Shown in pieces: positions 1 to 8,024 of a DNA stretch of 38,824 nucleotides (its first letter is position 1; every line of letters starts with the position of its first letter). This DNA is from Planctomycetia bacterium (GTDB lineage: Bacteria; Planctomycetota; Planctomycetia; Planctomycetales; Planctomycetaceae). The notes under the pieces are model-generated. The model saw nothing but the letters and a program-made list of their open reading frames with translations. It was not told the origin of the DNA and did not search any database. Both the position numbers and the translations under genes were made by a program. The stretch lies in contig JAPLNX010000322.1 in the NCBI GenBank assembly GCA_026400935.1, positions 1-38,824 on the forward strand, in the 5' to 3' direction.

Positions 1-791
1 AGCATCACGGCTCCGCAGACGATCGCGTTGGAGGAACTTGTCGCGGCGGCGGGGACCAAGAGGTCGACCTTGTCGTGTCGGTCTTGAGTGACCACATCCT
101 TTCCGGGACTCACGGCGCCAATCGCGAAACAGTTGGGTTGGCATGACGGCCAGGAGATGCCATTCGTGAAACCATGATTGCCCGTCGGTGCGCTGACCCA
201 AATGCCGAGTTTGCGAAGCTCGGCCAGTTTATCGTCGATCTCTGTCGCAACCGGCTTGTCGTGAGCGAGGTCATCAACCGGAGCCAGATTGACCGTCGTG
301 ATGTGATACTGCGCGTGATGGTCGATGACCCACTGCAAACCCGCCGCTAGTGTTTTGCTGTCGGCCACTTTGCAGTGACAGCATTCGAGACCTCGGATGA
401 CCGCCACTTGGTTGTTGTACGCGACGCCCCACTTCCCTTGGTAATTGAGCGACGAGGGAACGCCGATCGTCGAACCGTGGTAGCCACGCCCCTCGTGCTT
501 AGGATCGTTGTCGCCGTCGACGCTGTCATACGACACCAGCACCTTCGGCTGGCCATCCACTGGTGTGGACCATTCCGGCATCGACAGCTTGCAGCCATCA
601 TCAACCAAGACCAGCGTCTGCCCGCGACCGAACGTCAGTTGATCAGCATACGCTTTCCAAGCGTCAGTCACTCGCGCGTGTCCGAACGACACCGGCTCGA
701 CAGGCTCACCCGCGATCACACTGGCGCCGACACAAAGTTGTAAGGCGACGAAACAACGACAAAAGGAAGCGGAAGAAGCGACCGAAACCAT
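1..791 (-). CDS. Subtilisin-like (S8) serine protease, partial
   Basis: Reading from the ATG at 791 the minus strand stays open to the window edge (263 codons), so the C-terminus is missing. Residues 1-28 look like a signal peptide, which suggests export. The subtilase landmarks appear in order: an Asp in LVDDG (about 64-65), His105 in GYHGSTIG, an oxyanion-type Asn205 in PTGNHG, and Ser252 in ATSSSNAIVCG, which aligns with the family's GTSMAAPHVAG block. All three blocks are degenerate: the usual HGTH is HGST and the Ser block lacks the Pro. It is probably a divergent secreted protease, though loss of activity is possible. Cysteine pairs (137/138/140, 217/221) may form disulfides. The neighbouring minus-strand gene starts at 1594 and shares no obvious function. 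Confidence 0.72.
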   Translation of the reverse strand, partial: MVSVASSASFCRCFVALQLCVGASVIAGEPVEPVSFGHARVTDAWKAYADQLTFGRGQTLVLVDDGCKLSMPEWSTPVDGQPKVLVSYDSVDGDNDPKHEGRGYHGSTIGVPSSLNYQGKWGVAYNNQVAVIRGLECCHCKVADSKTLAAGLQWVIDHHAQYHITTVNLAPVDDLAHDKPVATEIDDKLAELRKLGIWVSAPTGNHGFTNGISWPSCQPNCFAIGAVSPGKDVVTQDRHDKVDLLVPAAATSSSNAIVCGAVM

Positions 792-884
792 CGTGAGCGT
801 CCCTGAATGATGATGGGCACTACACCCGAACAACGTGCGGCAGCCCTTTAGCGGTTTCACAAGTTAGCGCCGCGCGGAAGCATA

Positions 885-915
885 CAAAAATCAAATCAAC
901 GCCGAACCGTTCGGC
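885..915 (-). terminator. Possible terminator after the 956-1594 gene
   Basis: A hairpin with 6-bp arms (GCCGAA/TTCGGC, 901-915) lies 41 bases past the stop of the minus-strand gene. On that strand it is followed by a T-rich stretch (GATTTTTG). A wider 11-bp inverted repeat (850-860 with 933-943) surrounds it. The T-run is not adjacent to the stem, so the call is weak. Confidence 0.3.
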
Positions 916-955
916 ACATTTTGATTCGCTTGGTGAAACCGCTGTAGAAGCAGGA

Positions 956-1594
956 CTAACCGGGCAAGAAGCCTTTTTCACGTAGCTCTCGAACGTTATC
1001 TGGCGCGCTGGAGATGACACGTTCGGTCGTATATTTCAGCAATGCAACACCACCCATTTTCGGAGGGGCCGTGAGGATCGCCACTCGATCTTCGTCTTCG
1101 GCATCCAGTTGTTTGTTCAATTTTTCAACGACTTCCTCAATGCTGTCGCTGACGATCTTCTTTGAGCTGGCCGTGTTTTCGATTCTGAGATTCCGAAACG
1201 CGGCCGTTCTTGCCAATAAGAAGTGGACTATGTCCGACTCTTCTTCAAACTCTTGTTCTTCAAAAAAGTTGCCAAACTCGGGATGAACGTTGTCTGGCGT
1301 GAGGATCAACGGGCGGCTGATGCGGACTTCCCCTTTGCGAATCGACACCGTCGAACCGGGCTTTTGACTCCCGCAGACCAAGTAGTAAGGCAACTCAGAA
1401 TCGCCGAACGTAAACAGCCCGTACCGAACTGGGCGAGCGACCGACACGGCGTTCCAGGCTCGCATAAATTTCCGCTCATCGTCGAACGGCGAGAACAACA
1501 TTGTTTGATTCCGTTGGGGAGCAATCATATCCGGCGGCAACAATCGGGCGCCAGGAGCCGACAACAACACGCGATAGTTGAGTTGCTGAATCAT
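956..1594 (-). CDS. Conserved hypothetical protein
   Basis: A 212-residue protein I do not recognise. It has no signal peptide or membrane segment and looks cytoplasmic. The middle (about 105-125) is acidic and Glu/Phe-rich (EEQEFEEESD), and 140-170 is a likely charged helix. The first 100 residues contain mixed beta-like segments. The ATG at 1594 is the natural start because it is the first in the frame. Codon use and a clean single frame support real coding. It faces away from the small gene at 1822, leaving a divergent intergenic region of about 230 bp that should hold both promoters. No function is assigned. Confidence 0.6.
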   Translation of the reverse strand: MIQQLNYRVLLSAPGARLLPPDMIAPQRNQTMLFSPFDDERKFMRAWNAVSVARPVRYGLFTFGDSELPYYLVCGSQKPGSTVSIRKGEVRISRPLILTPDNVHPEFGNFFEEQEFEEESDIVHFLLARTAAFRNLRIENTASSKKIVSDSIEEVVEKLNKQLDAEDEDRVAILTAPPKMGGVALLKYTTERVISSAPDNVRELREKGFLPG

Positions 1595-1821
1595 GATCTG
1601 ACAAGCCTCCGCAGAAAAACTGTTTGTTGAGACTCATGCGAGTTGGCAGTGCAACACGGACTTCGCAAAGGGTGTGCCCGATCGCATCAAGACCGGCAAC
1701 AGCTTGACAAGTAGGCTCGTTCTCGTGAAAAGGTTTTCCACGCTGACGATGCTCGATGGCTGGTGAGTCACGTCGCGAGTTTCATGTTTCCCCAAGTTGC
1801 AAGTTCAGGAGTAATCACAGT

Positions 1822-2013
1822 ATGAGCGGGCCGATTGTCCGAACCGGAACGACTCCGGAGTTTTGGAAGAACTGGGATCAAGTCTTTGGTAAAAAGCCGC
1901 AGAATGCGAAGTCCGACACGGCCACTACCGCAACAACTAAGGCGACAAAGAAAGCAGCCGTTCCTAAAAAAGCTGCAAAGAAGTCTGTCAAAAAGGCAGC
2001 AAAGAAAAAGTGA
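1822..2013 (+). CDS. Small Lys/Ala-rich basic protein
   Basis: A 63-residue protein. The start at 1822 is chosen over an upstream in-frame codon because AGGAG lies at 1807-1811, ten bases before it, and because the N-terminal block (MSGPIVRTGTTPEFWKNW) looks like a conserved compact module. Residues 24-63 are a low-complexity tail of Lys, Ala and Thr with KKAA/AKK repeats, like histone H1 or bacterial nucleoid-protein tails. Nucleic-acid binding is therefore plausible but inferred only from composition. The gene is alone, with a strong terminator directly after it, so it is probably transcribed as a single small mRNA. I have a loose memory of similar short planctomycete proteins but cannot assign a function. 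Confidence 0.7.
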   Translation: MSGPIVRTGTTPEFWKNWDQVFGKKPQNAKSDTATTATTKATKKAAVPKKAAKKSVKKAAKKK

Positions 2014-2045
2014 CTCTGTGGTTTGCACGAGTTACATCACCTTCG

Positions 2046-2085
2046 CCACCGAGCATTGAGGGTTCTCAATCTCGGTGGTGTTTTT
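2046..2085 (+). terminator. Rho-independent terminator after the small basic protein gene
   Basis: CCACCGAG-C-ATTGAG, loop GGTT, then CTCAAT-CTCGGTGG. The 14-bp stem has one bulged C and is followed by TGTTTTT. It sits 33 bases after the stop at 2013 and before the GTG at 2107, so it separates the small gene from the membrane-protein gene. Confidence 0.85.
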
Positions 2086-2106
2086 CATCGACTATGAGAA
2101 CTCATC

Positions 2107-3747
2107 GTGACCGAGCGTGGCAGAACAGTGTTCGTTGCCTTGGTTGTCTGGTTGAGCTTCCTATTAGTTTCGCTGGCTTGCTCACAGATTCCAGGTGTAA
2201 ACGAATCGCATTACCTGACGAAGTCGAAGCACTATTGGAATCCAGATTGGTGTTCGCGCGACTTTTTTCTGACGTCATTTCCAGCTCACCGAGTCTTTTA
2301 TGGCACGTTTGGCAGCCTGACGTTGTGGTTTGAGTTGGCAACAGTCGCAGTGATCGGACGCGTCCTCGGAACGGGACTGCTGGCGATCAGTTGGACGATG
2401 ATGGTGAGATCGCTGATAACCGGTTCTGAAACAGACCCGTCAATTAACTGGAACGCGATACCGTCCGATTCGATAACAGACGCAATACTCAAAGCGGACG
2501 CTAGCGCCTTCCGGCTGATTCGGTCGAACTCTGATTGGATCGCATTGTTGGCAGCGTGGGCTTTTCTCGGCCTACAAGCGATTGGGAATCTTTCGGGCGA
2601 ATGGCTGATTGGTGGCTTTGAGTCGAAAGTGATTGCGTTTGCACTTGTATTCGCCGGAGTTGCTTCACGACTAAATCTGCGATTCAAAACAGCCGCACTA
2701 TGCAGTGGGTTGGCGATTGCCTTTCATCCGATCATTGGGCTGTGGCATGTCGTAGCGATGATGTTTGTGGAAGTCTTTGATCATCGCACGATTTTCCTGT
2801 GGAGAAGCCGTTCTGAATCACATCGGCGCTTGTGGGCCGAAGCGGGGTTGCTCACCGTCACGGCATTGCCGGGAATGTGGCCAGCGATTGAGTTATTACG
2901 CATCGGCGATAGCCAAGCTTCGTATGCCGCGAACTACGTGCAAGTCTTTTATCGGCTGAAGCATCATCTCGATCCGATGGACTTCGGCATTTGGAATTAT
3001 GTCGCTTACGCTTTGCTTGCAGCGATCTGGGTAACGTCGCTGGCCATCATTGCGAAGCGAGAATCACTTTCGTCGCGCGAACGAATGTGGGTGGCTTACA
3101 TCGCGGTAGCAGCATTGCTCGCGGTATGCGGGTTTCTCGTTGGATTAGGGACTCGTCCCGCACAAGAGATGTGGGGTTATCGTTGGCGGATGGGGCTGTT
3201 GAAATTTTATCCGTTTCGGTTATTCGATCTGATGCTGCCAATTGCAGTCGCCATCAGTTTTGTTCGTTGTGCAGTAGGACGCTGGCGACACTTGGCTTGG
3301 CTAATCGCGTTCGCTGGATTTGGATTTGCGGTCGTCAAGCAACAGCTTTATGAGCCTAGTGTGCCGTGGCCTCGACAAGCTCGTACGGATTGGAAGTCAG
3401 CGTGTACTTGGATCGCAGAAAATACGCCGACTGATTCGCTCTTTCTGACACCGATCGAAAGCGATTCATTCAAATGGTTCGCACAACGTGCGGAGTGGGT
3501 GAACTTCAAAGATTGCCCGCAGGATGCAGCGGGGATCGTAGAGTGGAATGGGCGATTGAAATGGATGGATCGTTGGAGTAAAGCGGCGTTTGAAGATGAG
3601 CGGTACTCGATAGCAGAATTGCGAGCATTGCGTCGAAAAACAAAGGCAGAATTCGCAATGGCTCGGACGCGAGTCCCTTACGAGGCAGACTTGATTTACT
3701 CGAATGAGACCTTCAACGTGTTCCGATTGCCGGAAGACTCTCAGTGA
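2107..3747 (+). CDS. Multi-pass membrane protein, DUF6798-like
   Basis: A 546-residue protein starting at GTG 2107. The first segment (about 7-25, VFVALVVWLSFLLVSLACS) is hydrophobic. Several more membrane spans follow between roughly 75 and 430 (for example 85-105, 200-225, 300-325, 340-360, 420-440). The last 120 residues are soluble and probably face the outside. They contain the RTDWKSACTWIAENTP and WFAQRAEWVNFKDCP blocks that I associate with planctomycete DUF6798 proteins. The overall shape, many spans plus a C-terminal soluble domain, resembles glycosyltransferase-C type membrane proteins, but no catalytic motif is evident. It lies 23 bp upstream of the PQQ-propeller gene and may be co-transcribed with it. 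The function is unknown. Confidence 0.75.
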   Translation: MTERGRTVFVALVVWLSFLLVSLACSQIPGVNESHYLTKSKHYWNPDWCSRDFFLTSFPAHRVFYGTFGSLTLWFELATVAVIGRVLGTGLLAISWTMMVRSLITGSETDPSINWNAIPSDSITDAILKADASAFRLIRSNSDWIALLAAWAFLGLQAIGNLSGEWLIGGFESKVIAFALVFAGVASRLNLRFKTAALCSGLAIAFHPIIGLWHVVAMMFVEVFDHRTIFLWRSRSESHRRLWAEAGLLTVTALPGMWPAIELLRIGDSQASYAANYVQVFYRLKHHLDPMDFGIWNYVAYALLAAIWVTSLAIIAKRESLSSRERMWVAYIAVAALLAVCGFLVGLGTRPAQEMWGYRWRMGLLKFYPFRLFDLMLPIAVAISFVRCAVGRWRHLAWLIAFAGFGFAVVKQQLYEPSVPWPRQARTDWKSACTWIAENTPTDSLFLTPIESDSFKWFAQRAEWVNFKDCPQDAAGIVEWNGRLKWMDRWSKAAFEDERYSIAELRALRRKTKAEFAMARTRVPYEADLIYSNETFNVFRLPEDSQ

Positions 3748-3770
3748 TTTTGTCGTGAAGGAGTACTCGC

Positions 3771-5261
3771 ATGAGAACGACCCTGTTTATCGCAGTGGTG
3801 ATGTTTGTTGTTGATCTTGCAGAGGTTCATTTCGCAAACGCTGACGAGCGAGCGGCGTTGCTAGGGACACTCGCACCTGACGCGGTCACGGCCGTGCCGG
3901 CTCCGGAGCGAAAAGGCGAAGACTGGCCCTGCTTTTTGGGATCGCTTGGAACCGGAGAATGTGCGGAGACAAACTGGCTGAAGAAGTGGCCGGAAGATGG
4001 TCCCGAAGTCGCTTGGCAGAAGCGGATCGGTACGGGATACAGCGCGCCGTCGGTGATGGAAAATCGGCTCGTCGTGCATCATCGTCCACGCGATGAAGAC
4101 ATCGTCGATTGTTTGCGAGCAGACACTGGCGAGCCGCTGTGGCGATTCACCTATCCAACGGACTATCAAGATCGGTACGGCTACAACAACGGGCCGAGAT
4201 GCACTCCGTTACTAACGAAGACTCGAGTCTTCACATTGAACGCTGAAGGGAAGTTGTTTTGTCTCGATCTGATTTCAGGTCAGCAACATTGGGCTCGCGA
4301 TTGTGCGAAGGACTTTCGCATTCCCGAAGAAGACAACTTCTTTGGCGTCGGTTGCACTCCGATCCTCGAAGGGAACTTGCTGATCGTGTTTGTCGGAGGA
4401 CAACCGAATTCTGGAGTTGTGGCGTTCAATGCAGAGAATGGCGACATCGTTTGGCAGAACGTCGGCAAGGCAACTTGGGACGGAGTCGAGATGGGTGAAG
4501 CGGGTAAATCGAAATATCGGTGGACCGGTCGGGAAACGATCTACAGCTACTCAACTCCGCTGGCAACGACGATTCATGGACGCCGACAGATACTTTGCTT
4601 CTTGCGGCACGGACTGGTGTCACTCGATCCGAAAGATGGATCGGTCAGCTTCAAATACTGGTTCCGACCACGTGTAAGAGAGTCAGTGAACGCAGCTCGT
4701 CCTGTTGTCATTGATGACAAGATTTTTTTGTCGGCCGCTTATGAGCTGGGTTCCGTGTTGTTGCAAGTTCAACCGTCGGGCAAAGAAGTCAAAGTCGTGT
4801 GGAAAGACAGCGAAAACATGTTGACGCACTGGTCCACGACGATGCATGTTGACGGTTACCTGTACGGTTTCAGCGGACGCCACGAGTACGAAGGGGAACT
4901 GAGATGCCTTGACCTCAAGACGGGCGACGTGAAGTGGAAGACCCCCGATTTTGAAAAGAATTCCGCAAAGATCATTCGCAGCCCGATCACCGGTGAAATC
5001 AAAGACGAGGACGGCAGGTCGATCTTTGGCCGTGGCTCGAAGATTCAACTGGGAGATCGTTTTTTGGTACTTGGTGAATGGGGCACTTTGGCGTTAATCA
5101 AAGTGCGGCCTGATAAGTTTGAGGAGATTGGTCGCCGGTCAGTCCCCGGCATAAAGTACCCGGCTTGGGCAGCACCGGTGTTGTCACGTGGGCGAGTCTA
5201 TTTGCGAAGCGAGACTCACTTGGTGTGCCTTGATTTGGCCGAAAAGTCTAAATCGAAATGA
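3771..5261 (+). CDS. Secreted PQQ-like beta-propeller repeat protein
   Basis: A 496-residue protein with an N-terminal signal-like segment (MRTTLFIAVVMFVVDLAEV), so probably periplasmic. From about residue 50 it shows propeller repeats of the PQQ/outer-membrane-assembly type. Each blade has a hydrophobic strand followed by L(D)xxTG: CLRADTGEPLWRF, CLDLISGQQHWARD, AFNAENGDIVWQN, SLDPKDGSVSFKY, CLDLKTGDVKWKT. The opening DWPCFLGSLGTGE matches the DWPxFRGPxxxG entry of planctomycete members. These proteins are usually annotated as serine/threonine-kinase-related or PQQ-binding-like, but true cofactor binding is unproven. An AAGGAG motif lies about five bases upstream of the ATG. It follows the DUF6798-like gene by 23 bp. 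Confidence 0.88.
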   Translation: MRTTLFIAVVMFVVDLAEVHFANADERAALLGTLAPDAVTAVPAPERKGEDWPCFLGSLGTGECAETNWLKKWPEDGPEVAWQKRIGTGYSAPSVMENRLVVHHRPRDEDIVDCLRADTGEPLWRFTYPTDYQDRYGYNNGPRCTPLLTKTRVFTLNAEGKLFCLDLISGQQHWARDCAKDFRIPEEDNFFGVGCTPILEGNLLIVFVGGQPNSGVVAFNAENGDIVWQNVGKATWDGVEMGEAGKSKYRWTGRETIYSYSTPLATTIHGRRQILCFLRHGLVSLDPKDGSVSFKYWFRPRVRESVNAARPVVIDDKIFLSAAYELGSVLLQVQPSGKEVKVVWKDSENMLTHWSTTMHVDGYLYGFSGRHEYEGELRCLDLKTGDVKWKTPDFEKNSAKIIRSPITGEIKDEDGRSIFGRGSKIQLGDRFLVLGEWGTLALIKVRPDKFEEIGRRSVPGIKYPAWAAPVLSRGRVYLRSETHLVCLDLAEKSKSK

Positions 5262-5847
5262 GAGTTGTGCGGCCGAACATTGGCGATCGCTTGGGTCAGA
5301 TAATCTGAGGAGTGATCGACAACAGTCCGAGGACAGTGTCACAGAGTTCGATTCAAAGCCAGGTGATACAACCGCCTCGCCTGCACTTCGGATATTGCCG
5401 GTACGCTACGAATCAGATTCCGCGAGATGGTCCTTTCGCTACAACGCAAACGATCTGCAAAGGCCGGACGACCGGATAGAGCGCACCGTTTACCTGACCG
5501 ACATCGTTTGTCTCCGTGACGAACAAGCGTGGTAAATCCACCGATTAGCCCAATCTTCCACAAGTTCACGAGACATACTTGGTCGGAGGGTCGGAATTGA
5601 ATCGCCGAATTGGCGATGGTCCGGTCACTAACTCCGCAAGCCAGAAAACAAAGCACTCCCTAGCTGAGCTTTTCTCAGTAGTGTTGGGTCTCAGCACTAC
5701 GACCAAATTCTCTTGTTTGGAATTGTTGGCGTATTGCAAAAGTCCGTTCTCCATCCTGACCGGCTCAGTGCGGTTTGCATTTGAGATGACCGTGCAGGAC
5801 ATGAATCAATTATGCGAGACAGGTCTCGCGAGCACCGTTGAGTTGGC
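5262..5847. other. Intergenic region without a supported gene (586 bp)
   Basis: Short open frames occur on both strands, but their products are Arg/Ser/Cys-rich, lack ribosome sites and look like noise. A weak stem, GTAGTG...CACTAC, lies near 5680-5702. The only striking element is the dyad at 5814-5829, listed separately. The region is unusually long for this window and could be a decayed gene or the leader of the downstream gene. Confidence 0.5.
5814..5829. promoter_or_regulatory. Perfect dyad just upstream of the FtsQ-like gene
   Basis: GCGAGAC-AG-GTCTCGC is a perfect 7-bp inverted repeat ending 18 bases before the ATG at 5848. Its position suits an operator or an mRNA hairpin over the translation start. 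No regulator can be named. Confidence 0.35.
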
Positions 5848-6795
5848 ATGTCAGACGAAGAGCTTTTGAATCATTTTGAAGCGAGTGAATCGAAAGACGA
5901 GACTCCTACCGGACTGATTGGTGGCTTGTTGCCACCGAATCTTTTGCTGGTGTTGTCTTGTTTGGTCGCAGCCGCAGTGTTTGTTCCGAAGATGACCTGG
6001 GTGTTGCCAGACCTGCGGCAAAATTCGCAGTACCGCTTTGAGACGTCGCAAATCGTGGTCACCTCACCGCCACATTGGGTACCGCATGATGTTGTCGAGC
6101 AAGTTGTGAAGCGTGCGGGACTGCCTGCGGAAATGTCGTTATTGGACGGAAGCGTCACGCAGCGAGTTGCGGCTGCGTTTGAACGTTATTCTTGGGTTAA
6201 AGGGAACGTTCGCGTCCGAACATCAATTCCCGCGCGGATCGAAGTTGATGTCGAATATCGCGAACCGGTGGCAATGGTCAGCGTTAGCAATGGACCGAAG
6301 AGTGGATTATTCCCCATTGACGTTGATGCCATCGTTTTGCCGGGAGCGGATTTCCCGCCAGCAGAGATCGCAAAGTATCCATTGATTGAAAACGTTTCTG
6401 CCGGACCGCTAGGTCGAGCAGGAACGGAATGGGGCGATGCTCGAGTGCTCGGTGCGGCTCGTTTGGCGGTGTTGCTCAGACAAAATTGGAAAGAGTTTGG
6501 TTTGAAGTCCGTCCGCGTTCCAAGTGCTTCCGAATCACAGGTCGCGGCAGATGAGTTGACCTATCAACTGCTGACCTCCGGCGGTTCACGCATCGTTTGG
6601 GGACGTGCTCCTGGTTCTCGACATCCCGGCGAGCTCCCCGCCGAAAAGAAAATTGACCGATTGAAGTTTTACCGCCGACATCATGGCTCATTCGATTCAA
6701 CTCACGGCCCGTGTGAGTTTGATATCACGCACTGGCGCGACATCTCCCGCAAGCCAATCACGGACCGAGTCATCGCACGTGACCGCCGTTCTTGA
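5848..6795 (+). CDS. FtsQ/DivIB-like POTRA-domain membrane protein
   Basis: A 315-residue protein with a short cytoplasmic N-terminus (1-30), one membrane span (about 31-48) and a long outer domain. Residues 62-143 follow the POTRA pattern of FtsQ: a strand ending IVVTSPP, a two-helix middle ending RYSWVKGNVRV, then IPARIEVDVEYREPVA, equivalent to the family's PWV..A.V.R..P..L.I.V.ER.P.A. A following strand (FPIDVDAIVLPG) resembles the FtsQ 'vD..G.v' segment. The end (SGGSRIVWGRAPG ... KKIDRLKFYRRH ... CEFDITHW) resembles the FtsQ tail that closes with 'iDlR'. FtsQ links divisome proteins at the membrane, and planctomycetes divide without FtsZ, so the role here is open. The stop overlaps the convergent metallophosphoesterase gene by 26 bp. 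Confidence 0.62.
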   Translation: MSDEELLNHFEASESKDETPTGLIGGLLPPNLLLVLSCLVAAAVFVPKMTWVLPDLRQNSQYRFETSQIVVTSPPHWVPHDVVEQVVKRAGLPAEMSLLDGSVTQRVAAAFERYSWVKGNVRVRTSIPARIEVDVEYREPVAMVSVSNGPKSGLFPIDVDAIVLPGADFPPAEIAKYPLIENVSAGPLGRAGTEWGDARVLGAARLAVLLRQNWKEFGLKSVRVPSASESQVAADELTYQLLTSGGSRIVWGRAPGSRHPGELPAEKKIDRLKFYRRHHGSFDSTHGPCEFDITHWRDISRKPITDRVIARDRRS

Positions 6796-7465
6796 GGACC
6801 ACTTCAGCAAGAGCGAGCGTTTCTTGATCAACGCCGCTTTGCCACATGTGCTTAAGCGTGGCATCGATATCGTATTCGACACGCCTTAATTCGACACGAC
6901 CATTTTCAATGATCGCATACGAACAACGCGGGTCGCCGTCTCGGGGCTGTCCAACACTCCCGGGGTTGATGACGGTCGTGTTTTCCAATTCCAAACAGAA
7001 CGGAAGGTGTGTGTGCCCGACGAGAACAAAGTCGGCTTCGATACCATTTAACCGCTGGCTCCAAGCCTCCTTGTCGTCACGAAGATATTCATCGAACGGG
7101 TCGCGTGGTGTCGCATGCACGAGATAAAAACGCTTTTCGTCCAAGGTCACTCGCCGAGTCACAGGAAGTCGCGTGAGAAATTTCATCTGCAAAGGATTAA
7201 GCAATTGCCAATGCAATGGCCGAGTCGCCGCCGCCAGTCGATGCAGACCGTTCTCTTTTTTTACAGGAATCCGTTGAGCAACCGCGTGATCGTGATTGCC
7301 ACGCACGGTGATCGACGCATTCTTGCGAACCCAGTCCACACACGGCCCCGGTTGTGTGGCATAATCCACTAAATCACCGACGAAGAGACACACATCAAAC
7401 GGTTCCTGAATGGCCGACAATGCTGGCCAGTTGGCATGAATGTCGGCAATCACCAAAATTCGCAT
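6770..7465 (-). CDS. Metallophosphoesterase (calcineurin-like, YfcE/MJ0936 type)
   Basis: A 231-residue cytoplasmic phosphoesterase. The ATG at 7465 is preferred over one 33 bases upstream because the family begins directly with the first beta strand (MRILVIADIHAN). The metal-binding set is complete: D8 and H10 (ADIHAN), D31 (GDLVDY), N57-H58 (RGNHDH), H117 (LVHATP) and H151/H153 (GHTH). These ligands hold two metal ions that activate water for phosphoester hydrolysis; the natural substrate of such small members is usually unknown. Residue INPGSVGQPR (166-175) is also typical. The 3' end overlaps the convergent FtsQ-like gene, so the two may affect each other by antisense transcription. Confidence 0.9.
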   Translation of the reverse strand: MRILVIADIHANWPALSAIQEPFDVCLFVGDLVDYATQPGPCVDWVRKNASITVRGNHDHAVAQRIPVKKENGLHRLAAATRPLHWQLLNPLQMKFLTRLPVTRRVTLDEKRFYLVHATPRDPFDEYLRDDKEAWSQRLNGIEADFVLVGHTHLPFCLELENTTVINPGSVGQPRDGDPRCSYAIIENGRVELRRVEYDIDATLKHMWQSGVDQETLALAEVVLKNGGHVR

Positions 7466-7586
7466 CAAAGTGTCCCGAGCGGCAACCGCCGCAACCAAAT
7501 TCCGATAACGGCTTGACCATCCGCATTCTAACTGGGTCTAATTTCCGGGCCTACGGATCGTCTTACATGAGTCCAGGAGTCTAACG

Positions 7587-7889
7587 GTGGCGGAGCGACC
7601 GATTTCTCAACAAACACTTCGCGAGCAATTCACGCACGCGGAACAGCTCACCAAAGAGCTGATTGATCATCTCGAACATAGTCTATTGCCAAAAATCCAC
7701 GACCTCAAAAAACTCGCCCAAACAGATCTCAAGGGCGAGACGCATTCCGAGGACGTGACCATGAGAAATCATGCGTCAAACGTTTTGGAGAGTGCCCGTT
7801 TTGCTGAGGACGTGAGCGATCGCTTGACCGCCTATTTCACATCGATCGACCAAGCTGTCGGTGGAATTATCGCCCCTCAAAAACCATGA
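7587..7889 (+). CDS. Small helical hypothetical protein
   Basis: A 100-residue protein starting at GTG 7587, with AGGAGT at 7575-7580, six bases before it. It has no signal or membrane segment. Residues 8-50 and 60-95 are predicted amphipathic helices with heptad-like Leu/Ile spacing (QLTKELIDHLEHSLLPKI), so it probably forms a helical hairpin or coiled-coil oligomer. It lies 135 bp ahead of the large kinase gene on the same strand and could be its partner, but nothing in the sequence proves this. I do not recognise the family. Confidence 0.6.
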   Translation: MAERPISQQTLREQFTHAEQLTKELIDHLEHSLLPKIHDLKKLAQTDLKGETHSEDVTMRNHASNVLESARFAEDVSDRLTAYFTSIDQAVGGIIAPQKP

Positions 7890-8024
7890 GTTTCCCACGG
7901 TACTCAAACAGCCTCGCGGTGAACCGCAGGTTGAGTGAGTTGTTATTGTGCGAACGGAATCACTCCTTCACGGGTCAAGAGAGGCGCATCGCGAGCAAGT
8001 TCAATCTCTCGCCATTAAACAATC

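Noticed and set aside
347-604. 85-codon minus-strand frame and overlapping plus-strand frames (375-796)
   Set aside because: The subtilase frame (start 791) covers the same bases and carries the family's catalytic blocks; the others are Arg/Ser/Cys-rich shadows.
1704-1727. TTGACA at 1704-1709 as a sigma-70 promoter
   Set aside because: No matching -10 hexamer at the right spacing.
5339-5869. Open frames of about 100 codons in the 5262-5847 gap
   Set aside because: No ribosome sites, atypical composition and no recognisable motif on either strand.
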